A stretch of DNA of 41,736 nt, taken from NCBI GenBank assembly GCA_004195025.1, contig SGBB01000020.1:1-41736 (forward strand), given 5' to 3'. Shown one piece after another: positions 33,911 through 41,736 of the stretch (position 1 is the first letter of the stretch; every line of letters starts with the position of its first letter). Origin of the DNA: Candidatus Acidulidesulfobacter diazotrophicus. GTDB lineage: Bacteria > SZUA-79 > Acidulodesulfobacterales > Acidulodesulfobacteraceae. The notes beneath the pieces are model-generated. The model did not search any database. It worked only from the letters and a program-made list of their open reading frames with translations, and was not told the origin of the DNA. Made by a program: the position numbers and the translations under genes.

Positions 33911-34420
33911 ATGAAAGAAAAAAATAACAAATTACCGTTATTTAATCAAATATTAGATGCTAATAGTTTAAACACTGCAAGCAATTATTATATTGATATT
34001 GATATAAATAAAATAAATAATTTAAATATCTTAAATTCAATAGAAAAAATATATGTTCTTGAGACATTAAAAGAAATAATTACATATTATGACGAAGAAA
34101 AAATAATAATAAAGTCTATATGTCATTATAACGTAAGCGGTAAACTTCACGGAAAAACTGAAGGATTTTATAGGAATGGCAAAAAGCATTACGAATTAAA
34201 CTATCTCAACGGAAAATTACACGGCAAACAATTTATAAATTGGGTAAATCAGAAACCTTTTATTGAATTTAATTATCTTAACGGAAAACCTGAAGGAATA
34301 CAGGTTGAGTATTCTGTCAGCGGCACGGTTCAATGGCAGGTGTATTGCGTCGTAGATTACAACAATACTAAGAATGATATAAAAATAAATGCGATAGAAA
34401 CAAATAAAAATAATATTTAG
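33911..34420 (+). CDS. MORN_2-type repeat protein
   Basis: 169 residues. About three MORN variant repeats (residues 75-140): GKLHGKTEGFYRNGKKHYEL, NGKLHGKQFINW, NGKPEGIQVEYSVSG. These are the same repeats found in some antitoxin and envelope proteins. No signal peptide, and the N-terminus is Asn/Ile-rich and featureless. Ribosome binding site AAGGAA. Function unknown; stands alone between HxlR and a TauE/SafE gene. The ends are Asn-rich like other proteins in this window. Confidence 0.7.
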   Translation: MKEKNNKLPLFNQILDANSLNTASNYYIDIDINKINNLNILNSIEKIYVLETLKEIITYYDEEKIIIKSICHYNVSGKLHGKTEGFYRNGKKHYELNYLNGKLHGKQFINWVNQKPFIEFNYLNGKPEGIQVEYSVSGTVQWQVYCVVDYNNTKNDIKINAIETNKNNI

Positions 34421-34755
34421 GACGATTAAAGTTAATATATAAATAACTTAATCTTTAATAATATAAGAATATTGTAATAATTTAACATTTTTGTTAATAT
34501 TTACTTTCAAAATAATTTTCTATCGGCAATTTTCAGTTATTGTAAATTTCAGATATAATTTTTTCCGAATTAATGTTTAATAAATACTTAACATAGGATT
34601 TATATAAATATGCAATGATTAATTTATAAAATCAGTCAGTTGGACTGGATTAAAAAAAGAAGTATTTTAATTTCAAGACGTATAAATATTATCAAAGATA
34701 ATTCTCCGGGCTTCATTCAAACTTTATTTGCCTTATTTAATAAACGGGAGGAAAA
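34421..34755. other. 335-base gap upstream of the second TauE/SafE gene
   Basis: Contains TTTTCTATCGGCAATTTT (34516-34533) followed 30 bases later by a TATAAT-like box; otherwise AT-rich. The gene at 34756 has a good ribosome binding site (GGGAGG). Confidence 0.5.
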
Positions 34756-35637
34756 ATGATTTTATTCTCTCATATTCATTTCCTCTTTTACCTTATAGCA
34801 TTTGTATGGGCTTTATTTACAGGATTCATCTTTTCTACAATAGGCGCAGCAGGCGGAATATTTGCCAGTTTTGGTTTTATTACGATACTGCATGTAAAAG
34901 ATGCAAATTCAATTAAGGTTATGAGTCAGATTTTAACCATAGTTACTCCGTTAATTGCCGTTCCTTTGTTTATAAGGCAAAAAAGAGTTTCATTAATTCT
35001 CGGCGCAATAATAGCTTCTGGCGGAATAGTCGGAGCCTTATTGGGTTCTTGGTTTTCAAAACATTATTTATATGAGCTCAAATCGTTTAAATATTTTTTT
35101 GGCTACCTCACTCTTTTTATTGCTATATTGCTCATATATAAAGTTATTTTAAAAAAAAGAAAACAAAAATTAAATCCCTCCGTGCAAAATTTGAAATTAG
35201 AAGACAATGTCATAAAAACACTTGAGGTTAACTTCAGGAATGTAAAAATAAGATATTTTAATCAGGAATATAACTTCAATCCGATTTTTGCATTCATAGC
35301 GGGTATGGTTGTTGCTATAATTTCATCTATATTCGGGGTAGGAGGAGGCTTTTTGCTCGTTCCTTTTATGACGGGAATTTTAAATCTCCCAATGATGATA
35401 GTTGCGGGGACTAGTGTTTTTTCTATACTTATTTCATCTTCAACAAGCGTTACAAATTATATTTCAATGGGCGTTCATGTCTTGCCTTTTTTGTTATTAA
35501 TTTCAATAGCAGGTATAATTGTTGGTTCATTTTTAGGTCCTGTCATGTCAAAATCTAAGTATATTAAAGAAGAATATTTAAATTATACGTTAATAGTAGT
35601 ATTAATATTTATCGGAATTTTTTATATATTTAAATAA
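34756..35637 (+). CDS. TauE/SafE family permease (second copy)
   Basis: 293-residue membrane protein with about eight helices and the two glycine-rich family motifs: FIFSTIGAAGGIFASFGF (about 24-41) and SSIFGVGGGFLLVPFMT (about 193-210). This copy lacks the long Asn/Lys insertion of the one at 20142, so it has a normal loop between halves. Strong GGGAGG ribosome binding site makes ATG 34756 secure. Export of sulfite or an organosulfur anion is the family inference. Confidence 0.87.
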   Translation: MILFSHIHFLFYLIAFVWALFTGFIFSTIGAAGGIFASFGFITILHVKDANSIKVMSQILTIVTPLIAVPLFIRQKRVSLILGAIIASGGIVGALLGSWFSKHYLYELKSFKYFFGYLTLFIAILLIYKVILKKRKQKLNPSVQNLKLEDNVIKTLEVNFRNVKIRYFNQEYNFNPIFAFIAGMVVAIISSIFGVGGGFLLVPFMTGILNLPMMIVAGTSVFSILISSSTSVTNYISMGVHVLPFLLLISIAGIIVGSFLGPVMSKSKYIKEEYLNYTLIVVLIFIGIFYIFK

Positions 35638-35869
35638 CGCCGATATATTTTTTGCTCCTACGCTCTATCCCCTGCTATATCTATAACAATTTATAATTAT
35701 TAATATTATTTAATATTTATTATTTAATATCTTGAATATAATAATAAAATATGATATATATTAAATAAGGTTGATAATATAATAGTGTTTTATTTTCATT
35801 ATATTTCAAGCAAAGCAAAGCAAATAAGGCTAGAAAATTAATTGTTAAATTAACAAAAGGAGGGTTAAA

Positions 35870-36370
35870 ATGTCAGAATCAGTTTCTTTAAAAGGTAATA
35901 AGGTATCATTGGCAGGAACGGCATTAAATGTAGGGGATAAAGCTCCTAAAGTTATTGTTGTGGCTAAAGATTTAAAGGAAAAGGAAATAGGCGGCGAAAA
36001 TGAAAAAGTTCAATTAATAATTACCGTACCTTCGCTTGATACTCCTGTTTGCGAGATGGAAGCCAAAAAATTTAATGAAATGCTGTCCAAATTTGAAAAT
36101 ATTGACGTTAATATTATATCAATGGATTTGCCTTTTGCGCAGAATAGATTTTGTGAAAGTTTTAATATAAAGAACATCACCGTAGCATCGGATTTTAGAA
36201 ATAGAGATATGGGGAAATACGGAGTTATTATCGGTGAAGGCGCACTAAAAGGATTAACGGCAAGAGCTGTTTTTATTGTAAATAAAGAAGGTAAAATTAT
36301 ATACAAGCAATTAGTCCCTGAAATAACGCAAGAACCTAATTACGAAGAAGTGTTAAACGCTTTAAAATAA
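35870..36370 (+). CDS. tpx: thiol peroxidase (Tpx, atypical 2-Cys peroxiredoxin)
   Basis: 166-residue peroxiredoxin that reduces hydroperoxides with thioredoxin. Peroxidatic Cys61 in SLDTPVCEMEA and resolving Cys95 in FAQNRFCESF match Tpx. Family start GNKVSLAGTALNVGDKAP. Very good ribosome binding site (AGGAGGG). Alone; a 198-base inverted-repeat element follows. Confidence 0.97.
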   Translation: MSESVSLKGNKVSLAGTALNVGDKAPKVIVVAKDLKEKEIGGENEKVQLIITVPSLDTPVCEMEAKKFNEMLSKFENIDVNIISMDLPFAQNRFCESFNIKNITVASDFRNRDMGKYGVIIGEGALKGLTARAVFIVNKEGKIIYKQLVPEITQEPNYEEVLNALK

Positions 36371-36399
36371 TTTGAGAAATAATATTCTTAAGATAAACC

Positions 36400-36597
36400 T
36401 TAATTCTGCGATAGAAATTGTAGAAAATTGTTCACACGATGAATACTAATATTAAATTAATTAAATTGATAGATGCAGCTGCTATATCTGCGGCAATACT
36501 TGTATAAAGATTGTTCAATGTTAATAAATAAATATTAATATTAATGAAAGCTATAATATTATTAATGCTGATTAAAAATTTTCTATCGCAGAATTAA
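36400..36597. repeat. 198-base element flanked by perfect 18-bp inverted repeats
   Basis: TTAATTCTGCGATAGAAA (36400-36417) is exactly inverted at 36580-36597. Ends match the termini of the 33033-33270 family. Interior is AT-rich with no open frame. Fills most of the gap between tpx and the aminopeptidase. Confidence 0.8.
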
Positions 36598-36652
36598 TTA
36601 TAAAAATAACAAAAGTGATAATAAAAAGTAATAACAAAAAACAATAAAATAA

Positions 36653-37756
36653 ATGGACAAAAAAACGATTATAGAAAATATATTTAAAAAAAATTTTAAT
36701 ATAAAATCAAATGAAACTTGTCTTATATATGTTGATAAAATTGCACCGGAAGAAGATTTATCAGAAAATGACAAATTAAGAAAAACTGAACTGATAAGCA
36801 TTGCAAATGATTTTAAGAATATAGGGTCGGATTTTGCAAATATAATTTATAAAGAGTATGGCTCTTTGAAAGAACATGGAATGGAGCCTCCTTTTTCAAT
36901 TTGGAAAGCAGCTTTCGGAAATGAAATTGCCGATTTTATTGTTGAAAATAAATTATGGGACGATATAAAAAACAAAAAACTAAATCAAAGCGGTAAGAAT
37001 TTATTATCCGAATTTATAAAAACCAATAATAATACATGTGTTGATTGCGTAATAGCTTTGCCTAATTTTTCCACGAGCCATACTTTATTTAGGGATTTGC
37101 TGACTAAATACGGTAATGCAAGATTTGCCAGTTTGCCTTTATTTGAAGGTTCAATTTTTAACACTGCTTTAAATATAAACCCTGTTGAATTGGCGCAATT
37201 TACTTTAGAAATAAATGAAAAGCTGAAAAATACCTCTATTATTAATATAAAATCAAATAACGGAACCGATGTAATTTTTTATATAAGAGAAAACGGATTT
37301 ATGGCAGATACAGGTTTGCTTGATAAACCAGGAGCATTTAGTAATTTACCTGCGGGGGAAGTTTATACCGCTCCTATTGAAGGAAAAACGGAAGGCAAAT
37401 TTGTTATGGAATATTCTCCTACAAGAAAACTTGATGAACCGTTAACTATTTTTATAGAAAAAGGCACGGTAAAGCATATCGAAGGCAATGATAAATTTAA
37501 AGACCATATTATGTCGGCTATAAAAAATAACGATTTAGTTTCAAATATAGCCGAGCTGGGTATAGGAACAAACAAATCTGCAAAAAATTTCTTAAATATA
37601 TTGGAAGCGGAAAAAATATATGGAACAATACATATGGCTTTAGGCGACAATTCTTCTTTCGGAGGGAGTATCAGAGTTAATTTTCACGAAGATTTTATTT
37701 TATTTAATCCTGAAATAACCGTCACGACTCAATCAGGCAAAATATTTAAATTATAA
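36653..37756 (+). CDS. M29-like (thermophilic aminopeptidase T) metallopeptidase
   Basis: 367-residue protein of the aminopeptidase T/M29 group. Recognised by NLPAGEVYTAPIEGKTEG (about 232-249), IAELGIGTN (about 302-310), and the C-terminal metal-binding stretch GTIHMALGDN...GGSIRVNFHEDF. The N-terminal part carries an acidic region (PEEDLSENDKLRKTEL). No good ribosome binding site at ATG 36653. Probably a cytoplasmic metal-dependent peptidase; substrate unknown. The catalytic metal residues were matched by pattern, not verified. Confidence 0.82.
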   Translation: MDKKTIIENIFKKNFNIKSNETCLIYVDKIAPEEDLSENDKLRKTELISIANDFKNIGSDFANIIYKEYGSLKEHGMEPPFSIWKAAFGNEIADFIVENKLWDDIKNKKLNQSGKNLLSEFIKTNNNTCVDCVIALPNFSTSHTLFRDLLTKYGNARFASLPLFEGSIFNTALNINPVELAQFTLEINEKLKNTSIINIKSNNGTDVIFYIRENGFMADTGLLDKPGAFSNLPAGEVYTAPIEGKTEGKFVMEYSPTRKLDEPLTIFIEKGTVKHIEGNDKFKDHIMSAIKNNDLVSNIAELGIGTNKSAKNFLNILEAEKIYGTIHMALGDNSSFGGSIRVNFHEDFILFNPEITVTTQSGKIFKL

Positions 37757-37893
37757 AATAATGCAAACAAAATAGATAGATTTATAACTATGAATAAAAT
37801 TATATTTATTCAGTAAATAAAAAAATATGTGCGATGATTTAAATTAACTATTATATATATTGGTTAATAAGGCGAAATTTTAATAATAGTAAC

Positions 37894-40188
37894 TCAAGCC
37901 GTAATTTTATTAATCTTTACAGAAGTTGAGAAGAAAGTCGCCCCTCCGCCGATATCCGATAAATCATCAGGCGTTAAAGCATTTACGCCGCTTTGGTTTT
38001 TATAATCTTCTTTCCACCATAAACCTGCGGAAACTACAACGCCGGGTAACACAGAATCTATAATTTTAGTTTTTATTAAAACGCAGCCTCTTTCATTTTC
38101 AATTTTAACAATATCCCCGTCGTTTATTTCTAATTCTTTAGCATCTGCAGGATTAATCTCTAAAAATGGTTCTTTGGCTTTAATTTTAAGAGAAGATATA
38201 TTTGCAAAAGTAGAATTTAAGAAAAAATGATTTGGAGGAGTTATGAGCGTAAAGGGAAAATCGGAACCTGTGCCGCCGTTTAATTTATTTTCTAAATCTT
38301 CAGTGTTTGCAATTTTTTCAGTATTTTTTTCAGTATTATTGGTACTATTATCATTATTTTTAATGTTGTTGTCTGATATGCGATTTTCATTTTTTCTAAC
38401 TTTTTCTTTATCATTTTTGTCTTTTACTTTAATCGGTTTATAGTCTGGTATATCAAATAAGCCTAATTCTGCAAGCTTTTTGCTTTTAAATTCAATTTTG
38501 CCGGAGGCGGTTGAAAAATTAAAGTCTGCAAACGGACGCTCAGGAATATTTAACATTATAAATCTTTCTTTTTTAAGCCGTTCAAGCGTTATGCCTTTAT
38601 CGCGCCAGTAAGGAAGGTCTAAAGCCTGACGGGCTATGTCTTCTTCGCAATCTGAAAAGCATGGTTCCGTATATCCTAAACCTTTTGCCAATAATTTAAA
38701 TACTTCTATATTTGGTTTAGCTTCGCCTATCGGAGAAATTACAGGGTCTGCCCATTGTATTAATGTATGCCAATAGCTTGCGTAAAGGTCGGCATGTTCA
38801 AAACTTGTAGTTGCAGGAAGAATGATGTCCGCCCATTTTGCCGTATCCGTCATTACCTGTTCATGGACTACCGTAAAAAGATCTTCTCTTGCTAAACCTT
38901 TTAAAACTAAATTTTGATTAGGAGCCACAATAGCAGGGTTGCTATTATATACATACAGCGAGCGGATCGGCGTCTGTGCCGGCAAGTTAAGTCCGCATAA
39001 TATTTTTCCAAGCTGCACCATATTGAGAATTCTGGTTTCTGAATATTTTTTATTTAAGCCGGGTCTTTCTATTGCTTCACTATTAAACGGAAAATATCCT
39101 GAATTTGATTTTAACGCTCCGCCGCCTTTATATTGCCATGCTCCCGTCAACGCAGGCAGCAAAGAAATAATCCATGTATTTATACCTCCGTTTTTGTGAT
39201 GCTGAAGACCATTGCCTATGCTAATAAAACTTGATTTTGTTTTTGCGTAAATATGAGCTAATTCTTCAATAGTTTCTGATGTTAAACCGGTAAGACGGGC
39301 AACTTTATCAGGAGGATATTTCATTACCTGTTCGTAAAATTCATTAAAACCGTATGAGTGTTTTTCTAAAAATACTTTATCCTCTAAATTATCCCTTAAT
39401 ATTACATAAGATAAACCTAAAGCTAAAGCGCCGTCGGAACCGGGTAAAATTAAATAAAAATCATCTGCCCATTTTGCCGTTTTATTGCGATGAACATCTA
39501 TCGCTATAATTTTAGCGCCGTTTTTACGCGCATTATCTGCTAAAATAGCTTGATGCATATTTGTTTCTAAAGCATTGATGCCCCAAAATATTATAAGCTT
39601 GGAATTGGCTGTTTCCGTCGGATTTATGCTTTTAGAGGCTCCGTAGGCTAATTGATAGCCCAAGCTTCCAGCAGCCGAACATATAGTTCTGTCAAGTCTT
39701 GTAGCGCCGATTTTATTAAAGAGCCGCCTATCCATGCTGCCTTTATTAATTATGCCCTCTGTTCCTCCGTAAGAATAAGGTAAAATGCATTCCGGACCGT
39801 ATTTTGTCGTTAAATCCCGCCACTTTTTTACTATTTCATCTATGGCAGCTTCCCAGCTAATGCGTTCAAAATTTTTATTTTCAACTTCTGATTCAATTTT
39901 AGTTGCATTTTTTTTTTCAATTCTGCGCATAGGATAAAGTATTCTTGACGGACTATAAATGCGTTCGGGATAAGCGCGGACTTTCTCGCAAATAATGCCT
40001 TTAGTGATTGGATTGGAAGGATCGCCCGATACTTTAACGATTTTCTCATAAATTATTTTTTTATTTTTTATCTCTGTTCCGGTCTCCATTTTAGCAGTAG
40101 GCGGCACTTTAATTGCTGATTTAGTTTCTGCTTTTAATGCGCATGTATCTGGACAATCGTGCGGACAAACCGAGTAATAAATTGCCAT
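37894..40188 (-). CDS. molybdopterin oxidoreductase catalytic subunit (DMSO reductase family), orphan
   Basis: 764 residues. Starts with an Fe4S4 motif: Cys8, Cys12 and Cys16 (CPHDCPDTC), then Cys67 (ITKGIICEK). The usual distance to the fourth Cys is near 27 residues; here it is 50, because of a Lys/Pro-rich insertion. Mo-bis-MGD-binding landmarks: GTEGIINKGSMDRRLFNKIG, RTICSAAGSLGYQLAYG, IIFWGINALETNMH. The C-terminal Moco dinucleotide domain is LEINPADAKELEINDGDIVK. A 50-residue Asn/Lys-rich insertion (about 583-633) separates them. No iron-sulfur electron-transfer or membrane subunit is adjacent. Short ribosome binding site AAAGGAT. Closest to cytoplasmic formate/thiosulfate/unknown-type members; substrate unresolved. 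Confidence 0.85.
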   Translation of the reverse strand: MAIYYSVCPHDCPDTCALKAETKSAIKVPPTAKMETGTEIKNKKIIYEKIVKVSGDPSNPITKGIICEKVRAYPERIYSPSRILYPMRRIEKKNATKIESEVENKNFERISWEAAIDEIVKKWRDLTTKYGPECILPYSYGGTEGIINKGSMDRRLFNKIGATRLDRTICSAAGSLGYQLAYGASKSINPTETANSKLIIFWGINALETNMHQAILADNARKNGAKIIAIDVHRNKTAKWADDFYLILPGSDGALALGLSYVILRDNLEDKVFLEKHSYGFNEFYEQVMKYPPDKVARLTGLTSETIEELAHIYAKTKSSFISIGNGLQHHKNGGINTWIISLLPALTGAWQYKGGGALKSNSGYFPFNSEAIERPGLNKKYSETRILNMVQLGKILCGLNLPAQTPIRSLYVYNSNPAIVAPNQNLVLKGLAREDLFTVVHEQVMTDTAKWADIILPATTSFEHADLYASYWHTLIQWADPVISPIGEAKPNIEVFKLLAKGLGYTEPCFSDCEEDIARQALDLPYWRDKGITLERLKKERFIMLNIPERPFADFNFSTASGKIEFKSKKLAELGLFDIPDYKPIKVKDKNDKEKVRKNENRISDNNIKNNDNSTNNTEKNTEKIANTEDLENKLNGGTGSDFPFTLITPPNHFFLNSTFANISSLKIKAKEPFLEINPADAKELEINDGDIVKIENERGCVLIKTKIIDSVLPGVVVSAGLWWKEDYKNQSGVNALTPDDLSDIGGGATFFSTSVKINKITA

Positions 40189-40531
40189 ATTTATATCCTT
40201 TATTTATATCTATAATCTATTTGATAAAATATTAATTTTGATAGCAATATAATATGCCGACCAGATTTATTTATATTTATAGTTTTTATGATATAAAAAA
40301 TTTAAGCTTTAAATATTATTTATTTTACTATTTTATCTTATTTTTAATTTTCTAACAATTTATTATTTTTTCCTTAATTCCGTAATATAAAATTAATAAT
40401 TAGCGGCATAACAATGTGTACTTATGGTCTTAATGTTAATTTAAAGTTTTCTATCGCAATTTTTAGATATAATGATATAATGCATTTAATTTTAATTAAT
40501 TTAATTAAAAATTATTTTTTATAATCTATTA
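40189..40531. other. 343-base divergent gap
   Basis: AT-rich. The third 18-mer motif (TTTTCTATCGCAATTTTT, 40447-40464) is followed by TATAAT-like boxes at about 40469-40479, shortly before the prepilin peptidase start at 40532. No gene. Confidence 0.5.
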
Positions 40532-41623
40532 ATGCTGTTTACAAACAACCTATTTTATTTTTTTTCATTTTTTGTATTTATTCTTGGCTTAGTTATCGGA
40601 AGTTTTTTAAATGTGGTAATCTATAGACTTCCGGAGGGTAAGTCCTTATTATTTCCCGCCTCGTCATGTCCTGATTGTAAAACAAAAATTAAATTTTATG
40701 ACAATATTCCTATTGTCAGCTACTTTTTATTAAGAGGAAAATGCCGTTCTTGCGGTAAAAAAATATCATTAATTTATCCTGCTGTCGAATTTTTAACCGC
40801 CGTTTTATTTTATTTATTATTTGTTAAAATTTTTTACAAGGCATTTTTTTATTTTGATATAACCCCTTATAATTTATCATTATTCAAAAATTATTTAACC
40901 TATGATTTTTTATTATTTATATCGTATAGTTTTTTTATATTTATTTTAATTCCAATTTCTTTTATAGATTTTTTTCATAGAATAATCCCTGATTCTTTAA
41001 ATATCATGCTAATTATAGCAGGATTCTTATTTAATATTTTTTTGTTGCATAAAAGTTTTTTATTTCCTTTTATCGGTTTTATTACCGGCGGATTATTTTT
41101 TTATTTAATTGCGGTTTTTTATGATTTCATAAGAAAAAAAGAAGGTTTAGGCGGCGGCGATATAAAATTAATAGCCGGTATCGGAGCGTTTTTAGGCATT
41201 AAAGGCGTTATTTTTACAATATTTGCAGGTTCTTTTTTTGGATTATCGGGATTTATATTAGACGGTTTATATTTATACATTAAAGACCGCACAAAAATAA
41301 TAAGCAATCAGAGCAATAAAGAAAAATTAATTCAAAACGACGGCAATTATAATGTTGACAATCATAGTGATAACATAAACAATGCAAATTCTTTAGCGCA
41401 TAATTTAAGTAGCATTAGCAATAATGATAATAGCGATAACATTAGCAATACAAATCCAAAAATAAATTTAGAAAATTTAGAATTAAATTTAAATAAAGCA
41501 GATGAAAATTTTATATCGTCAAAAATACCGTTTGGACCGTTTTTATCAATGGCTGCTATTCTTTATTTATTTTATGGAACTTATCTAATTAATATATATA
41601 TAAATTTTATAAAAAAAGCTTGA
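40532..41623 (+). CDS. pilD: prepilin peptidase/N-methyltransferase (A24 family)
   Basis: 363-residue bifunctional membrane aspartyl protease of type IV pilus or type II secretion. N-terminal methyltransferase-like domain has the zinc tetrad Cys46, Cys49, Cys71, Cys74 (SCPDC and CRSCG). Catalytic aspartates are Asp146 (FIDFFHRIIPD) and Asp210 (LGGGDIKL). About eight membrane helices. A hydrophilic Asn/Ser/Asp-rich insertion at about 253-326 lies before the last helix and is absent from ordinary members. No pilin or secretion genes are in the window. Its stop region overlaps the promoter that follows. Confidence 0.93.
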   Translation: MLFTNNLFYFFSFFVFILGLVIGSFLNVVIYRLPEGKSLLFPASSCPDCKTKIKFYDNIPIVSYFLLRGKCRSCGKKISLIYPAVEFLTAVLFYLLFVKIFYKAFFYFDITPYNLSLFKNYLTYDFLLFISYSFFIFILIPISFIDFFHRIIPDSLNIMLIIAGFLFNIFLLHKSFLFPFIGFITGGLFFYLIAVFYDFIRKKEGLGGGDIKLIAGIGAFLGIKGVIFTIFAGSFFGLSGFILDGLYLYIKDRTKIISNQSNKEKLIQNDGNYNVDNHSDNINNANSLAHNLSSISNNDNSDNISNTNPKINLENLELNLNKADENFISSKIPFGPFLSMAAILYLFYGTYLINIYINFIKKA

Positions 41624-41648
41624 CATAATCTTACCCGTATAATATACT
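41620..41648 (+). promoter_or_regulatory. strong sigma70-type promoter, probable rRNA operon promoter
   Basis: TTGACA (41620-41625), 17-base spacer, TATACT (41643-41648). A perfect TATAAT also overlaps at 41638-41643. Upstream is a pure AT stretch resembling an UP element. The -35 box overlaps the last codons of pilD. Confidence 0.8.
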
Positions 41649-41720
41649 TATAAAACACTTCGAATTATGGCAGTTAAAAACAGCAATTAAACGCAGTTAA
41701 AAAAGCCAGCAGAAGATCGG

Positions 41721-41730
41721 TCTTTGAAAA
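41721..41730 (+). promoter_or_regulatory. boxA-like antitermination element of a ribosomal RNA leader
   Basis: TCTTTGAAAA at the end of the window, preceded by the GATCG, is the common leader sequence just before 16S rRNA genes. Two near repeats of GCAGTTAAAAA lie between it and the promoter. The 16S gene itself would begin past the window edge. Confidence 0.55.
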
Positions 41731-41736
41731 CTAAAC

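Overview
This window is very AT-rich chromosomal DNA from a Gram-negative bacterium. It carries SurA-like periplasmic chaperones, a TolC-like outer-membrane factor and a c-type-cytochrome respiratory chain. Lineage is an inference: the strong A+T bias, a Rieske/cytochrome b complex, an F0-only ATP synthase operon, a P-type proton ATPase, several DsrE-like proteins and TauE/SafE exporters together suggest an anaerobic or microaerobic sulfur-metabolising deltaproteobacterium-like organism. An acidophile such as Acidulodesulfobacterales would fit, but nothing here proves it.

Layout. 1-10750 is a mostly housekeeping block on the + strand: the 3' end of pyruvate phosphate dikinase, mfd, two SurA/PrsA-type peptidyl-prolyl isomerases, pdxA and uvrA. 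10929-14559 is a respiratory operon: Rieske protein, a cytochrome b with b6-like haem spacing, and a polytopic membrane protein carrying two haem-c motifs. 15073-17050 is the F0 part of ATP synthase (atpZ, atpI, atpB, atpE), closed by a strong terminator. A P-type H+-ATPase (17355-19760, - strand) converges on it. Together these genes handle quinol oxidation and proton movement.

20142-36370 is an accessory region of sulfur, redox and metal stress genes: two TauE/SafE permeases, an iron alcohol dehydrogenase, an alkyladenine glycosylase, three DsrE-like proteins, a TetR regulator, a Met-rich Spy/CpxP-like periplasmic protein, a TolC/CusB-like pair without its RND pump, a secreted Pro-rich protein, bacterioferritin, DoxX plus a double CDGSH protein divergent from an HxlR regulator, a MORN-repeat protein and thiol peroxidase. 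Its intergenic regions hold most of the repeats: short tandem arrays in front of genes, a family of inverted-repeat (MITE-like) elements, and a GC-richer dispersed element.

36653-41623 holds an M29-like aminopeptidase, a molybdopterin oxidoreductase catalytic subunit and a prepilin peptidase. The window ends in what looks like a ribosomal RNA operon promoter and leader, whose -35 box overlaps the prepilin peptidase stop region. A pattern across the window is asparagine/lysine-rich low-complexity insertion into otherwise conserved enzymes. No tRNA, CRISPR array, intact insertion sequence or prophage was seen.
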